From contig NZ_WIBF01000004.1 of NCBI RefSeq assembly GCF_009496005.1, forward strand, positions 1 through 64,000: a DNA stretch of 64,000 bases, given 5' to 3'. The stretch comes from Tritonibacter litoralis. GTDB lineage: Bacteria > Pseudomonadota > Alphaproteobacteria > Rhodobacterales > Rhodobacteraceae. The notes beneath the pieces are model-generated. The model saw only the letters and a list, made by a program, of their open reading frames with translations. It was not told the origin of the DNA and made no database searches. The position numbers and the translations under genes are program-made. Shown piece after piece: positions 51,560-60,199 of this stretch; position 1 is the first letter of the stretch; the number at the start of each line of letters is the position of its first letter.

Positions 51560-51982
51560 ATGCGTCACGCACGTGGTTACCGCCGCCTGAACCGTACTCA
51601 TGAGCACCGTAAAGCCCTGTTCTCGAACATGGCCGGCTCGCTGATCGAGCACGAGCAAATCAAAACAACCCTGCCCAAAGCAAAAGAACTGCGCCCGATC
51701 ATCGAAAAGATGATCACTCTGGCAAAACGCGGCGATCTGCACGCCCGCCGTCAGGCCGCGTCCAAGCTGAAGCAGGACCAATATGTTGCGAAACTGTTCG
51801 ACGTTCTGGGCCCCCGGTACAAAGACCGTCAGGGCGGCTATGTCCGTATCCTGAAAGCTGGCTTCCGCTATGGCGACATGGCTCCGATGGCGATCATCGA
51901 ATTTGTTGATCGTGATCTGGACGCCAAAGGCGCGGCCGACAAAGCCCGCCTGGCTGCAGAAGAAGTTGCGGCTGACGAATAA
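51560..51982 (+). CDS. rplQ: 50S ribosomal protein L17
   Basis: The 140-residue product begins [20 protein letters not shown] and ends in an Ala/Asp-rich tail. L17 lies near the tunnel exit. It is the last gene of the alpha block, followed by a strong terminator. Confidence 0.98.
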   Translation: MRHARGYRRLNRTHEHRKALFSNMAGSLIEHEQIKTTLPKAKELRPIIEKMITLAKRGDLHARRQAASKLKQDQYVAKLFDVLGPRYKDRQGGYVRILKAGFRYGDMAPMAIIEFVDRDLDAKGAADKARLAAEEVAADE

Positions 51983-52011
51983 ATAGATCTCAGGTGACTG
52001 ACCTGAACTTG

Positions 52012-52041
52012 ACCCCGCTCTGGCAACAGAGCGGGGTTTTT
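52012..52041 (+). terminator. Intrinsic terminator after rplQ
   Basis: An 11-bp perfect stem (52012-52022 with 52027-52037) closed by a GCAA loop is followed by five T. It ends the ribosomal superoperon region. Confidence 0.93.
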
Positions 52042-52158
52042 CGTTTGTGTTATGTTCCTGGATGTAAGTCATATTGTCCGAGTTGTGCGGAAACGCTTGG
52101 CCGATGGCAAAATCAGGGATACCCAAATGGCATGTTGTCTTGTCGCAAAGGTCGTCCA

Positions 52159-52566
52159 ATGAAATCCCTTGCCCTTGTAGTTTTTGCAATCCACGCGGTG
52201 TTGGAGGCGGTGTTAGGCCTCAACGCGCTGATTTCCGGTGGGTTTTCGTCGCTGTCAGCAGAGCAGCTGGCAGAAATGCCACCCGAGGTTCGGGTGTCGG
52301 CGCGATTTCTGGGGGCGGCTTTGCTGTCGTTGGGGCTGATGGGGGCCTGGGTGATTTTCTGGCCGGGCGTGCGCAGCCCTGTAGGGCGTCAGATGGCGCT
52401 TCTGTTGGCCGGGTTTCATCTGATCGGGCTGGCGGGGGCAGCGTTTACCGCCCTTTTTGCGCCCGCCCTATGGATCAGTTTTCACACCTGGGGCGCGATG
52501 GTCATTCACGGGCTTCTAGGCCTTGGATTCCTGACCATTTCGCGCGGGGTAAAGCTGAAGCGGTAA
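52159..52566 (+). CDS. Small four-helix membrane protein
   Basis: The 135-residue protein has four hydrophobic segments (about 5-25, 48-68, 78-100 and 105-128) with short loops and a basic C-terminus (RGVKLKR). I cannot assign a family or function. The frame opens at 51994 inside the terminator; the ATG at 52159 after AAAGG is chosen. It converges on the DmdA-like gene. Confidence 0.7.
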   Translation: MKSLALVVFAIHAVLEAVLGLNALISGGFSSLSAEQLAEMPPEVRVSARFLGAALLSLGLMGAWVIFWPGVRSPVGRQMALLLAGFHLIGLAGAAFTALFAPALWISFHTWGAMVIHGLLGLGFLTISRGVKLKR

Positions 52567-52584
52567 ACCGCTTCGAGCGCTTTG

Positions 52585-53694
52585 TTAGACAAACGGAATG
52601 GCGTGGAGCGTGGCGGTATAGGTCTTGTCCTCCACGATGATTTCCAAACCTTCGGCTGCCTCTGCCAGATCAGAGCGGATTAGGGCGTGGCCGATGGTTC
52701 CGCCGAACCGTTTTGAATACGCAAATTCCGCCACATGGCCGACCTCGACCCCGTTTTGCAGCAAAGGCAGCGGGTGGCCGGGCAGGGGGGGATTGTCCGC
52801 AATCACCAGCCCCACCCGTTGGCGGGCAGGTCCTTTGCTGGCGTGCGCGCGCAGGGCGTCGCGACCGATGAAATCATGGCTGTCCAGAGAGACCAGAGCC
52901 CCCAGGCCGATTTCATAAGGGGTCGCGCGGTGGTCCTGCCAGCGGATGTCCGCACCATATGACACCAAGCCGCTTTCGAGGCGTTCGATATCATTGGGCG
53001 CACCGGGGCCGATGTCCCAGGGCTGACCAGCGGTTTTTACAATGTCCCAAAGCGTGGTCCCCTGGCTGCGGTCCATCAGATAGAGCTCATACCCGCCCTG
53101 TTTTGACCAGCCGGAGCGGGCGAGAACAAGGGGGATGCCTTCAAGCGTGCATTCCTTGAAACCAAAGTATTTCATGTCGCGCACCCAGTCGCCAAACAAG
53201 GCGGCGGTGACCTCAACCGCCTTGGGGCCCTGGATGGCCAGCGGAGAGACATCGGGTTCGCTGACTTCGACATCCCAGCCCTTCTCGCGGCCAATGGCAG
53301 CGGCCCACAGGTGGATGTCACAATCGGCGACAGAGAGCCAATAACGGTCTTCGGCCAGTTTCAGCAGCACCGGATCATTGATCAGCCACCCGTCGTGGTC
53401 GCAGATCGGCACGTAACGCCCCTGACCGATTTGAGTCTTCGACAGGTCGCGCGGTGTCAGATATTGCACCAGCTTGCCGGCATCGGGTCCGGCGATCTGC
53501 ACCTGACGCTGGGCGGCTACATCCCACATGGCGACGCCATTGATCAACCGGTCGTATTCCGCCTCGGGATCACCGAAATGCGCTGGGATATACATGTGAT
53601 TATAGACCGAGAAGCTGCGTACCCCGTCGCGAACGGTGGCGTCGAAATAGGCGGATTTGCGGATATTGGGGCCAATTCCGATTGCAAAAGCCAT
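52585..53694 (-). CDS. GcvT-family aminomethyltransferase, DmdA-like
   Basis: The 369-residue soluble protein belongs to the folate-binding GcvT superfamily. It resembles DMSP demethylase DmdA of marine roseobacters: YNHMYIPAHFGDPEAEY, MWDVAAQRQVQIAGPDA, LTPRDLSKTQIGQGRYVPI, EPDVSPLAIQGPKA and ARSGWSKQGGYELY. DmdA moves a methyl group from dimethylsulfoniopropionate to tetrahydrofolate. Several close relatives in these bacteria have other substrates, so the substrate is not proven here. There is no dmdBCD gene nearby. Confidence 0.82.
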   Translation of the reverse strand: MAFAIGIGPNIRKSAYFDATVRDGVRSFSVYNHMYIPAHFGDPEAEYDRLINGVAMWDVAAQRQVQIAGPDAGKLVQYLTPRDLSKTQIGQGRYVPICDHDGWLINDPVLLKLAEDRYWLSVADCDIHLWAAAIGREKGWDVEVSEPDVSPLAIQGPKAVEVTAALFGDWVRDMKYFGFKECTLEGIPLVLARSGWSKQGGYELYLMDRSQGTTLWDIVKTAGQPWDIGPGAPNDIERLESGLVSYGADIRWQDHRATPYEIGLGALVSLDSHDFIGRDALRAHASKGPARQRVGLVIADNPPLPGHPLPLLQNGVEVGHVAEFAYSKRFGGTIGHALIRSDLAEAAEGLEIIVEDKTYTATLHAIPFV

Positions 53695-53963
53695 GGGGAT
53701 CTCCGGTTCTATGGGCTGATGTGTCAGGGGCGTTCTCTGTCACCTGTGGGGGGAAACTGCAAGTTGTCCGCTGCCTGTTTCCTGCTCATTGCGTTAATAA
53801 AGTGCCTGTTATGCGGGCAGATCATGGGATGCAAAGGTTTGTTCGGCACCCAGCCGCACAACGGGATGAGCAATCCTGCGGAGGACGCTTGCGCTGGCCA
53901 GGGGAGCGAGGTATGTAGATCAGTATTGCTGACCTATTTTCCTCCTCCTCAAAAGGATCAGCC

Positions 53964-54608
53964 ATGACAGGAAAACGTGGACTATTTGACGTCCAGGGGC
54001 TCACCATCGGGGTGATCCTCTGTGCGCTTGGCATCTTGTTCTTAAAATCGGCCGGTTTGGTGACCGGGCAGGCGGCGGGGTTGGCGCTGTTGCTGTCCTA
54101 TGTTTTGCCCTGGGAGTTCGGGGTCTTGTTCTTTGCGGTTGGGGCTCCGTTTCTTGTGCTCGCATGGGGGCGTCGCGGGCCGGTGTTTACCCTTCGCACG
54201 TTGATCGTTGTGATCGGGATTTCCCTTTCGGTGGAAGCTTTGGGCCGTGTGGTGCTGATTGCGGACCCTGGACGCCCTCTCGCGGCGCTTTTGGGAGGCG
54301 TGTTGATCGGGATTGGGGTTCTGGCCGTGTTTCGCCACAATGCATCGGCCGGGGGGCTGTCGATCCTGTCTCTGGTGATCGAGCAAAAGACCGGGATCAA
54401 GGCGGGCTGGGTGCAACTGGGGGTGGATGGGCTGATCTTTCTCGCGGCCTGTTTTGTGCTTGAGCCCACACAGGTGGCCTATTCCTTTGTGGCGGCGGCG
54501 CTGATGAATCTGATCATCATCTGGAACTTTGACATCCGTCAGGCCCGCAGCGGAGGGCCTCTGGTGGACGACCCGGCGCAATCAAACGGCGAAACGCTGA
54601 AATCCTAG
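53964..54608 (+). CDS. YitT family membrane protein (first copy)
   Basis: The 214-residue protein has about six membrane helices and the YitT layout, with FDVQGLTIGVILCALGILFLK, GLVTGQAAGLALLLSY and FRHNASAGGLSILSL. Family function is unknown; some members look like transporters. A close copy follows 107 bases downstream. AAAAGGA precedes the ATG. Confidence 0.85.
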   Translation: MTGKRGLFDVQGLTIGVILCALGILFLKSAGLVTGQAAGLALLLSYVLPWEFGVLFFAVGAPFLVLAWGRRGPVFTLRTLIVVIGISLSVEALGRVVLIADPGRPLAALLGGVLIGIGVLAVFRHNASAGGLSILSLVIEQKTGIKAGWVQLGVDGLIFLAACFVLEPTQVAYSFVAAALMNLIIIWNFDIRQARSGGPLVDDPAQSNGETLKS

Positions 54609-54646
54609 GCGTCGGCGGTTTTTCTTCGGCGAGAAAGTTGACAAGT

Positions 54647-54660
54647 CAACATAATGGAGA
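54647..54660. promoter_or_regulatory. Operator-like palindrome before the second YitT gene
   Basis: GTTGAC-AA-GTCAAC is a perfect 14-base inverted repeat, and it contains TTGACA, a possible -35 element. It may be a repressor site over the promoter of the second copy. Confidence 0.4.
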
Positions 54661-54715
54661 GACGTAGGGCCCATATCGACTCCCGAAATCAGTACAGATT
54701 TGATGAGGCCGCCCC

Positions 54716-55318
54716 ATGCGTTCACCAATTTCTTTTTATGATGTTCAAGGCATCGCCTTTGGCATTTTGATGTGTTCCCTGACGTTGCTGTTCCTGAAAT
54801 CGGCGGGGCTGGTCACCGGGCAGCTGGCGGGGCTGGCGTTGCTTTTGTCCTATGTTCTACCGCTGAACTTTGGCACGTTGTTCTTTCTGGTGAGCCTGCC
54901 GTTTTTTGTGTTGGCTTGGCTCAAGCGTGGACCGGATTTCACCCTGCGGACCATTGCAGCAGTTGTCGGGATCTCGCTTCTGGCGCCGCAGCTGGCGCGG
55001 TTCATTTCCTTTGACAGCCTTGATCCCATGGTGGCGGCGGCCGTGGGTGGTTCGTTGGGAAGTATTGGCGTGATCGCCCTGTTTCGTCATGGCGCATCCG
55101 CGGGTGGCGGCACGATTTTGGCATTGGTGGTGGAGCAGAAAACCGGCTTCAAAGCCGGGTGGTTTCAGCTGTGTGTGGATGGGGCGATTTTCCTGGGCGC
55201 GGCCTTTGTTCTGTCCTGGGATTTGCTGCTTGTCTCTTTCCTGGGGGCGGCCGTGACCAATATGCTGATTGCCTGGAATTTCGACATCAGCCAGGCGCAG
55301 CGCAAGCCTGCAACCTGA
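54716..55318 (+). CDS. YitT family membrane protein (second copy)
   Basis: This 200-residue protein is a paralogue of the gene just upstream. Both share FLKSAGLVTGQ.AGLALLLSYVLP, FTLRT, FRH.ASAGG and EQKTG.KAGW.QL.VDG, so they come from a tandem duplication. It has the same six-helix layout and a slightly shorter C-terminus. Its own promoter region holds a palindrome, so the copies may be controlled apart. Confidence 0.85.
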   Translation: MRSPISFYDVQGIAFGILMCSLTLLFLKSAGLVTGQLAGLALLLSYVLPLNFGTLFFLVSLPFFVLAWLKRGPDFTLRTIAAVVGISLLAPQLARFISFDSLDPMVAAAVGGSLGSIGVIALFRHGASAGGGTILALVVEQKTGFKAGWFQLCVDGAIFLGAAFVLSWDLLLVSFLGAAVTNMLIAWNFDISQAQRKPAT

Positions 55319-55385
55319 GGCGCGTTGAAATCATTGGGAAAATTTCCTGTCGACAGGCGCGCGAATCTCCGCTAGCGTTTGCCGC

Positions 55386-55463
55386 ATGACACAGACCTTT
55401 GCCTCCTTCTGGTATTTTTATTATCCGCGCCACATGGCGGTCGGAGGATCTGTCGCGTTCTGA
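55386..55463 (+). CDS. Aromatic leader peptide of the DAHP synthase attenuator
   Basis: A 25-codon frame reads MTQTFASFWYFYYPRHMAVG and ends five codons later in TGA. It packs Phe, Trp, Tyr, Phe, Tyr, Tyr in a row at codons 8-13, directly upstream of the gene for the first aromatic-pathway enzyme. This is the classic plan of a ribosome-controlled attenuator. The hairpin CGCC-ACAT-GGCG (55428-55439) starts four codons past the aromatic run; a terminator follows at 55494. No clear Shine-Dalgarno is visible. Confidence 0.75.
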   Translation: MTQTFASFWYFYYPRHMAVGGSVAF

Positions 55464-55528
55464 ACATACCCAGAGAAACGCACCATCCACACCAAACCGC
55501 CTCGCTCCCGCAGGCGGTTTTTTTGTTT
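55428..55528 (+). promoter_or_regulatory. Attenuator: pause hairpin, antiterminator and terminator
   Basis: The terminator is AAACCGCCT (55494-55502) paired with AGGCGGTTT (55512-55520), followed by a T-run. Its left arm ACCGCC (55496-55501) can pair instead with GGCGGT (55436-55441). That GGCGGT is otherwise held in the pause hairpin 55428-55439. A ribosome stalled on the Phe/Trp/Tyr codons would cover the pause hairpin's left arm, free GGCGGT, and so block the terminator. Shortage of aromatic amino acids would then raise expression of the synthase. Confidence 0.7.
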
Positions 55529-55581
55529 CCGCTGCCCCAGGGACCCGAGGCTCCGCACACCACGACACAGGAAGCCCCGAG

Positions 55582-56664
55582 ATGACACAACAAACCCAGG
55601 ATCTGCGGATCACCAAGATGAAAGAACTGACCTCCCCCAAAGAGCTGGCTGAGGCGATTCCCGCCACATCCAAAGCGCTGGAGACCGTGATCGAAAGCCG
55701 CCGGACCATCCAGAACGTGCTGCACGGGCGCGATGACCGGCTGGTTGTTGTGGTGGGCCCGTGCTCGATCCACGATGTGCCGGCCGCGATGGAATACGCC
55801 CGCCGCCTGGCGCCCTTGCGCGCGGAACTGGGGGATGCGCTGGAGATTGTGATGCGCGTCTATTTCGAGAAACCCCGCACCATTGGCGGCTGGAAAGGGC
55901 TGATCAATGACCCCGGCATGGATGAGAGCTTCCGTATCAATCTGGGTCTGCACCGGGCGCGCCAGCTGTGTCAGGATATCAACGCCATGGGCCTGCCGGT
56001 GGGGACTGAATTCCTGGACGCTCATGTGCCGCAATACATCGCTGATCTGGTGGCCTGGGCCGCAATTGGCGCGCGCACAACCGAAAGCCAGATCCACCGC
56101 GAGATGGCATCGGGTCTGTCCTGCCCCGTGGGCTTCAAAAACGGCACCCGAGGCAATGTACAGATCGCGATTGACGCTGTGCGCTCGGCCGCACGCCCGC
56201 ATCATTTCATGGCGCTTGCGCCCTCTGGTCGGGCAGCAATTGGTGGCACCGCGGGCAACCCCGATTGCCATGTGATCCTGCGCGGCGGCGGCGGCACCAA
56301 CTTTGACGCAGACTCTGTGGATGCGACCTGCCGTATGGCGGAAAAGGACGGTATCCGCGGCCATGTGATGATTGACGCAAGCCACGCAAATTCCAGCAAA
56401 GATCCCGAAAAACAGCCCGAGGTTCTGGCCGATGTACGTGGACAGATCTCGGTGGGCGACAGCCGGATCACCGGGGTGATGGTCGAAAGCCATCTGGTCG
56501 CCGGTCGTCAGGATCTGCCCAAGGACGGCGATCTGTCAAAACTCACCTATGGCCAGTCGATCACCGATGGTTGCATCGGCTGGGAGGCCACCGAGGTTGA
56601 GATGAACAAGCTGGCCGAAGCCGTCCGCAACCGCCGCGCCGCGCTGTCTCGTCTGGCGGGGTAA
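55582..56664 (+). CDS. aroG: 3-deoxy-7-phosphoheptulonate (DAHP) synthase, class I
   Basis: The 360-residue enzyme joins phosphoenolpyruvate and erythrose 4-phosphate, the first step of the shikimate pathway. It is the AroF/G/H type: VVVGPCSIHD, EKPRTIGGWKGLINDP, GTEFLDAHVPQYIADLVAW, SGLSCPVGFKNGTRGN and MIDASHANSSKDPEKQP, holding the metal and substrate residues. The frame opens within the leader at 55399; the ATG at 55582 after AGGAAG gives the usual length. In other bacteria the paralogues differ in feedback by Phe, Tyr or Trp; the leader here is mixed, so transcription may answer all three. Confidence 0.95.
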   Translation: MTQQTQDLRITKMKELTSPKELAEAIPATSKALETVIESRRTIQNVLHGRDDRLVVVVGPCSIHDVPAAMEYARRLAPLRAELGDALEIVMRVYFEKPRTIGGWKGLINDPGMDESFRINLGLHRARQLCQDINAMGLPVGTEFLDAHVPQYIADLVAWAAIGARTTESQIHREMASGLSCPVGFKNGTRGNVQIAIDAVRSAARPHHFMALAPSGRAAIGGTAGNPDCHVILRGGGGTNFDADSVDATCRMAEKDGIRGHVMIDASHANSSKDPEKQPEVLADVRGQISVGDSRITGVMVESHLVAGRQDLPKDGDLSKLTYGQSITDGCIGWEATEVEMNKLAEAVRNRRAALSRLAG

Positions 56665-56712
56665 GCGCTGCCGTTCTCTCTCCCCCTGACCCCAGGAAAA
56701 TGGGGCACCTTG

Positions 56713-56740
56713 GGCGCGTCGATCACGGCGCGCTCTTTTT
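56713..56740 (+). terminator. Terminator after the DAHP synthase gene
   Basis: A short G+C-rich stem (GCGCGT near 56714 with GCGCGC near 56728) is followed by TCTTTTTG. It is weaker than the ribosomal terminators. Confidence 0.6.
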
Positions 56741-56812
56741 GTTGATTGGACCAGATGTGCTCGCCTCCTTAATCATAAGGGCATTTAGGTTTTAAATTTA
56801 GGGATGATTATT

Positions 56813-57445
56813 ATGGCCTCTGGACATTCTATTGTCGCGGCAAAAATGGAGCCGCAAAAGTTCGGTGTTTATTTTGGTGGGAAGGTCCTGCCACCGGAAG
56901 AAGATGCCCCCGAATGGGGTCCTTGGGTGGCCAAACATGAAATGACCGGATGGAGCGTCATCAATACGCGCGATGCCACATTTTCAGCTCGCTTTATCGC
57001 GGACAATGCAGCGGATTTTGATGGTCCATTCCTAGCTTATACGGTGCTTTATGACACCAACGAAAGCTGGGTCTCTTTTTATGAGAGTGGTGAATGCCTG
57101 TGGTCGGTGTCTCATGACGGATCAACAGGCGACAAACACCACCTTGAGATCACAGGCAACCCGCCGAAAGTATTGGATGAAATCGTCACAGACCATCACG
57201 CGGTGATGGAGGAGCAGGGCCCGGATCATCCAATGGATTGGGGTCGGGAAATCCCGGTGGCCCTGGCCGAAGACATCATCGGGATGCGTCATGATGTGGA
57301 ACTGTGTGAGCCGGACGTTCTGGAGTATTACGCGCTGCAACGCGCGGAAAAAACGGTTGATCTGGATGACTATGAACTAGTCCTGCCGGATCGGTCCAAA
57401 GGCTTGAACATCCTGGATTTGATGAGCATATTCTCCAAGAAGTGA
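56813..57445 (+). CDS. Hypothetical protein, about 210 aa
   Basis: I do not recognise this cytoplasmic acidic protein. The centre has alternating strands (GPFLAYTVLYDTNESWVSFYESGECLWSVSHDG in pieces) followed by a helical segment (PPKVLDEIVTDHHAVMEEQ) and a domain ending LDLMSIFSKK. The size, acidity and Trp-rich strands recall immunity-type proteins, but no family motif supports this. ATG codons lie at 56804 and 56813; TTTAGGG is spaced right for the second. It ends 14 bases before the Deg-protease gene, which is unusual spacing for an unrelated unit. Confidence 0.65.
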   Translation: MASGHSIVAAKMEPQKFGVYFGGKVLPPEEDAPEWGPWVAKHEMTGWSVINTRDATFSARFIADNAADFDGPFLAYTVLYDTNESWVSFYESGECLWSVSHDGSTGDKHHLEITGNPPKVLDEIVTDHHAVMEEQGPDHPMDWGREIPVALAEDIIGMRHDVELCEPDVLEYYALQRAEKTVDLDDYELVLPDRSKGLNILDLMSIFSKK

Positions 57446-57459
57446 CTTGGGGAATATTA

Positions 57460-58854
57460 ATGTTTCGTAATTGTTTGACAGCACTCACAATTGTTATGCT
57501 GGGTGCTCTGCCTATTCAGGCAGAAACGCGGGTGCCGGCCTCGCAGGCTGAGATCGCATTGGGCTTTGCGCCCTTGGTCAAAGAGGCCGCGCCCGCAGTG
57601 GTCAATATCTATGCCAAGATCATCACTGAAACGCAGGCGCGCTCGCCTTTTATGAATGATCCGTTTTTTGACGATCTGTTTCGTGGGTTTGGTCAGCAGC
57701 GTCGGCCACGGGTGCAGAACTCGCTTGGATCGGGGGTGATCCTGTCGGCCGACGGATATGTTGTGTCGAATTACCATGTGGTGGGCACCGCGTCGGAAAT
57801 CCGGGTGGTGACCAATGACCGGCGCGAGTTCAACGCGCAAGTGGTGCTGGCCGATGAAGAGTCTGACTTGGCGATCCTGCAGTTGGATGAGGCAGAGGAC
57901 CTGCCGTTCTTGACCCTGCGAGACAGTGATCGTGTGGAGGTCGGCGAGCTGGCGCTGGCGATCGGCAACCCCTTTGGCGTGGGGCAGACGGTGAGTTCGG
58001 GCATTATCTCGGGTCTGGCGCGGTCTGGCACTGCAACGGGCGCAGGACGCGGATATTATATCCAAACCGACGCGCCGATTAACCCCGGCAATTCGGGTGG
58101 GGCGCTGATTGATGTGAACGGCGATCTGATTGGGATCAATACCCGGATCCTCAGCCGATCAGGGGGCTCAAACGGGATTGGTTTTGCCATCCCTGCCAAT
58201 CTGGTGCGCGAATTTGTGCGTCAGGCTCAGGAAGGGTCCGAGGCGTTCCAACGCCCCTGGGCGGGCATGTCCGGTCAACTGATGGATGCGGATCTGGCCG
58301 AGAGCCTGGGTCTGGGGCTGGTGGAAGGTATGATGATTTCCGATCTGCACCCCAAAAGCCCCTTTGGACGGGCCGGGTTTCAGGTGGGTGATGTGATTAC
58401 CCAGGTGGACGGGGAGCCTGTGAACTCTCCGCCAGAAATGGTGTTTCGCATGACCGTTGCCGGGTTGGGACAGACGGCTGTTTTTACCCGCGTGCGTGAC
58501 GGTGTCGCCGAAGACGTCGAGGTGGCGATGCTGCCAGCGCCCAATGATCCCCCAGCCGAGGCGCTGGCGCTGGGCGAGCGGTCGGTCTTTCCGGGGCTTG
58601 AGATCGCGCGGATCAACCCTGCGGTTGCCTCTGGCATGGGGCTGCCCTTTACCGCAGATGGCGTGGTGGTGACCCATGCAGGACCCTATGCGGCGCGGGC
58701 TGGCATCCAAGAGGCGGATATTCTGGTGCGTGTGAACGGCCGGGACATTGAACGCCCCACGGATGTGGAACAGGCTTTGCGCGAAAAGACCCGCTGGATG
58801 CAGGTGGAGCTGATGAGGCGCGGGCAACGGGTTGTCTTGCGCTTCCGCCTGTGA
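57460..58854 (+). CDS. Periplasmic Deg-family serine protease with two PDZ domains
   Basis: The 464-residue protein has a signal peptide (cut near IQA-E, residue 21), a trypsin-like domain with a full triad (His106 in SNYHVVG, Asp136 in ESDLAIL, Ser212 in NPGNSGGAL) and two PDZ domains (about 265-360 and 375-464). It degrades or refolds damaged envelope proteins, like DegQ/DegP. It is shorter than E. coli DegP and lacks its long LA loop. TTGGGGAA precedes the ATG; the frame opens 18 bases earlier. rarA follows after 15 bases. Confidence 0.93.
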   Translation: MFRNCLTALTIVMLGALPIQAETRVPASQAEIALGFAPLVKEAAPAVVNIYAKIITETQARSPFMNDPFFDDLFRGFGQQRRPRVQNSLGSGVILSADGYVVSNYHVVGTASEIRVVTNDRREFNAQVVLADEESDLAILQLDEAEDLPFLTLRDSDRVEVGELALAIGNPFGVGQTVSSGIISGLARSGTATGAGRGYYIQTDAPINPGNSGGALIDVNGDLIGINTRILSRSGGSNGIGFAIPANLVREFVRQAQEGSEAFQRPWAGMSGQLMDADLAESLGLGLVEGMMISDLHPKSPFGRAGFQVGDVITQVDGEPVNSPPEMVFRMTVAGLGQTAVFTRVRDGVAEDVEVAMLPAPNDPPAEALALGERSVFPGLEIARINPAVASGMGLPFTADGVVVTHAGPYAARAGIQEADILVRVNGRDIERPTDVEQALREKTRWMQVELMRRGQRVVLRFRL

Positions 58855-58869
58855 TCCAGATGGGGTGTT

Positions 58870-60198
58870 ATGGCAGACCTTTTTGACAGCCCGCCCCCCG
58901 AAGGCATCCCCGAAAGGGACCGACCCGAACCGCCACGCCCGCTGGCGGATCGCTTGCGCCCGCAAACGCTGGGAGAGGTGATCGGCCAGAGCCAGGTTCT
59001 GGGGCCCGAGGCGCCCTTGGGGGTGATGCTGGCGTCGGGGTCTTTGTCGTCCTTGATCTTTTGGGGACCGCCGGGCGTGGGCAAAACCACCATCGCGCGG
59101 CTGCTGGCGGCTGAGACGGATCTGCATTTTGTTCAGATCTCAGCGATCTTTACCGGCGTGCCGGAGCTGCGCAAGGTTTTTGAGGCCGCCAAGATCCGCC
59201 GCCAGAACGGGCAGGGCACATTGCTGTTCGTGGATGAGATCCATCGGTTCAACAAGGCGCAACAGGATGGGTTTCTGCCCCATATGGAGGATGGCACCAT
59301 CCTGTTGGTCGGGGCCACCACCGAAAACCCGAGTTTCGAGCTGAATGCGGCGGTGCTGTCGCGGGCCCAGGTTCTGGTGTTGGAGCGGCTGGATGCGGAT
59401 GATCTGGAGGCGCTGACCCGGCGCGCCGAGGATGAGCTGGGCCGTGCTTTGCCGCTGACTGCAGATGCGCGAGAGGCCTTGTTGGAGATGGCTGATGGCG
59501 ACGGGCGCGCGTTGCTCAATCTGATCGAACAGGTTGCGGCCTGGCGCACGGCTGCCGATCTGGGGCGGGATGAGCTGGCCAGCCGGTTGATGAAACGCGC
59601 CGCAAAATACGACAAGGGCGGGGATGAACATTATAACCTTATTTCCGCGCTGCATAAATCCGTGCGCGGTTCGGACCCGGATGCGGCACTTTATTGGTTC
59701 GCACGGATGCTGGAGGGCGGCGAAGACCCGCGCTATCTGGCGCGGCGGCTGACCCGGATGGCGGTGGAGGATATTGCGCTGGCCGACCCGCAGGCGCAGG
59801 CGGTCTGTTTGCAATCCTGGGAGACCTATGAACGGCTGGGCAGCCCCGAAGGGGAGCTCGCACTGGCGCAGGCGGTGGTCTATCTGGCGCTCGCGCCCAA
59901 GACCAATGCTCATTACATGGCCTATAAGGCGGCCCGGCGTCTGGCCAAAAAAACCGGCAGCGCGCCACCGCCCAAACATATCCTGAACGCGCCGACCAAG
60001 CTGATGGAAGATCAGGGCTACGGTGCGGGCTATGCCTATGATCATGATGCCGAGGATGGGTTTTCCGGGCAGAATTACTTCCCCGACGGGATGGAGCGGC
60101 CGCAATTGTACAAACCCGTGGAGCGCGGTTTTGAACGCGATCTGAAGAAACGTCTGGAATATTTCGAACGTCTGCGCGCACAGAGAGGCGGCGATTAA
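58870..60198 (+). CDS. rarA: Replication-associated recombination protein A (AAA ATPase)
   Basis: The 442-residue ATPase has Walker A GPPGVGKT at 66-73, Walker B LLFVDEIHRF near 121, sensor 1 GATTENPSFE and the C-terminal MgsA domain with HYNLISALHKSVRGSDPDAALYW in part. It acts at stalled replication forks and is related to clamp loaders. It follows the Deg-protease gene after 15 bases, so the two are probably one operon. Confidence 0.95.
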   Translation: MADLFDSPPPEGIPERDRPEPPRPLADRLRPQTLGEVIGQSQVLGPEAPLGVMLASGSLSSLIFWGPPGVGKTTIARLLAAETDLHFVQISAIFTGVPELRKVFEAAKIRRQNGQGTLLFVDEIHRFNKAQQDGFLPHMEDGTILLVGATTENPSFELNAAVLSRAQVLVLERLDADDLEALTRRAEDELGRALPLTADAREALLEMADGDGRALLNLIEQVAAWRTAADLGRDELASRLMKRAAKYDKGGDEHYNLISALHKSVRGSDPDAALYWFARMLEGGEDPRYLARRLTRMAVEDIALADPQAQAVCLQSWETYERLGSPEGELALAQAVVYLALAPKTNAHYMAYKAARRLAKKTGSAPPPKHILNAPTKLMEDQGYGAGYAYDHDAEDGFSGQNYFPDGMERPQLYKPVERGFERDLKKRLEYFERLRAQRGGD

Positions 60199-60199
60199 A

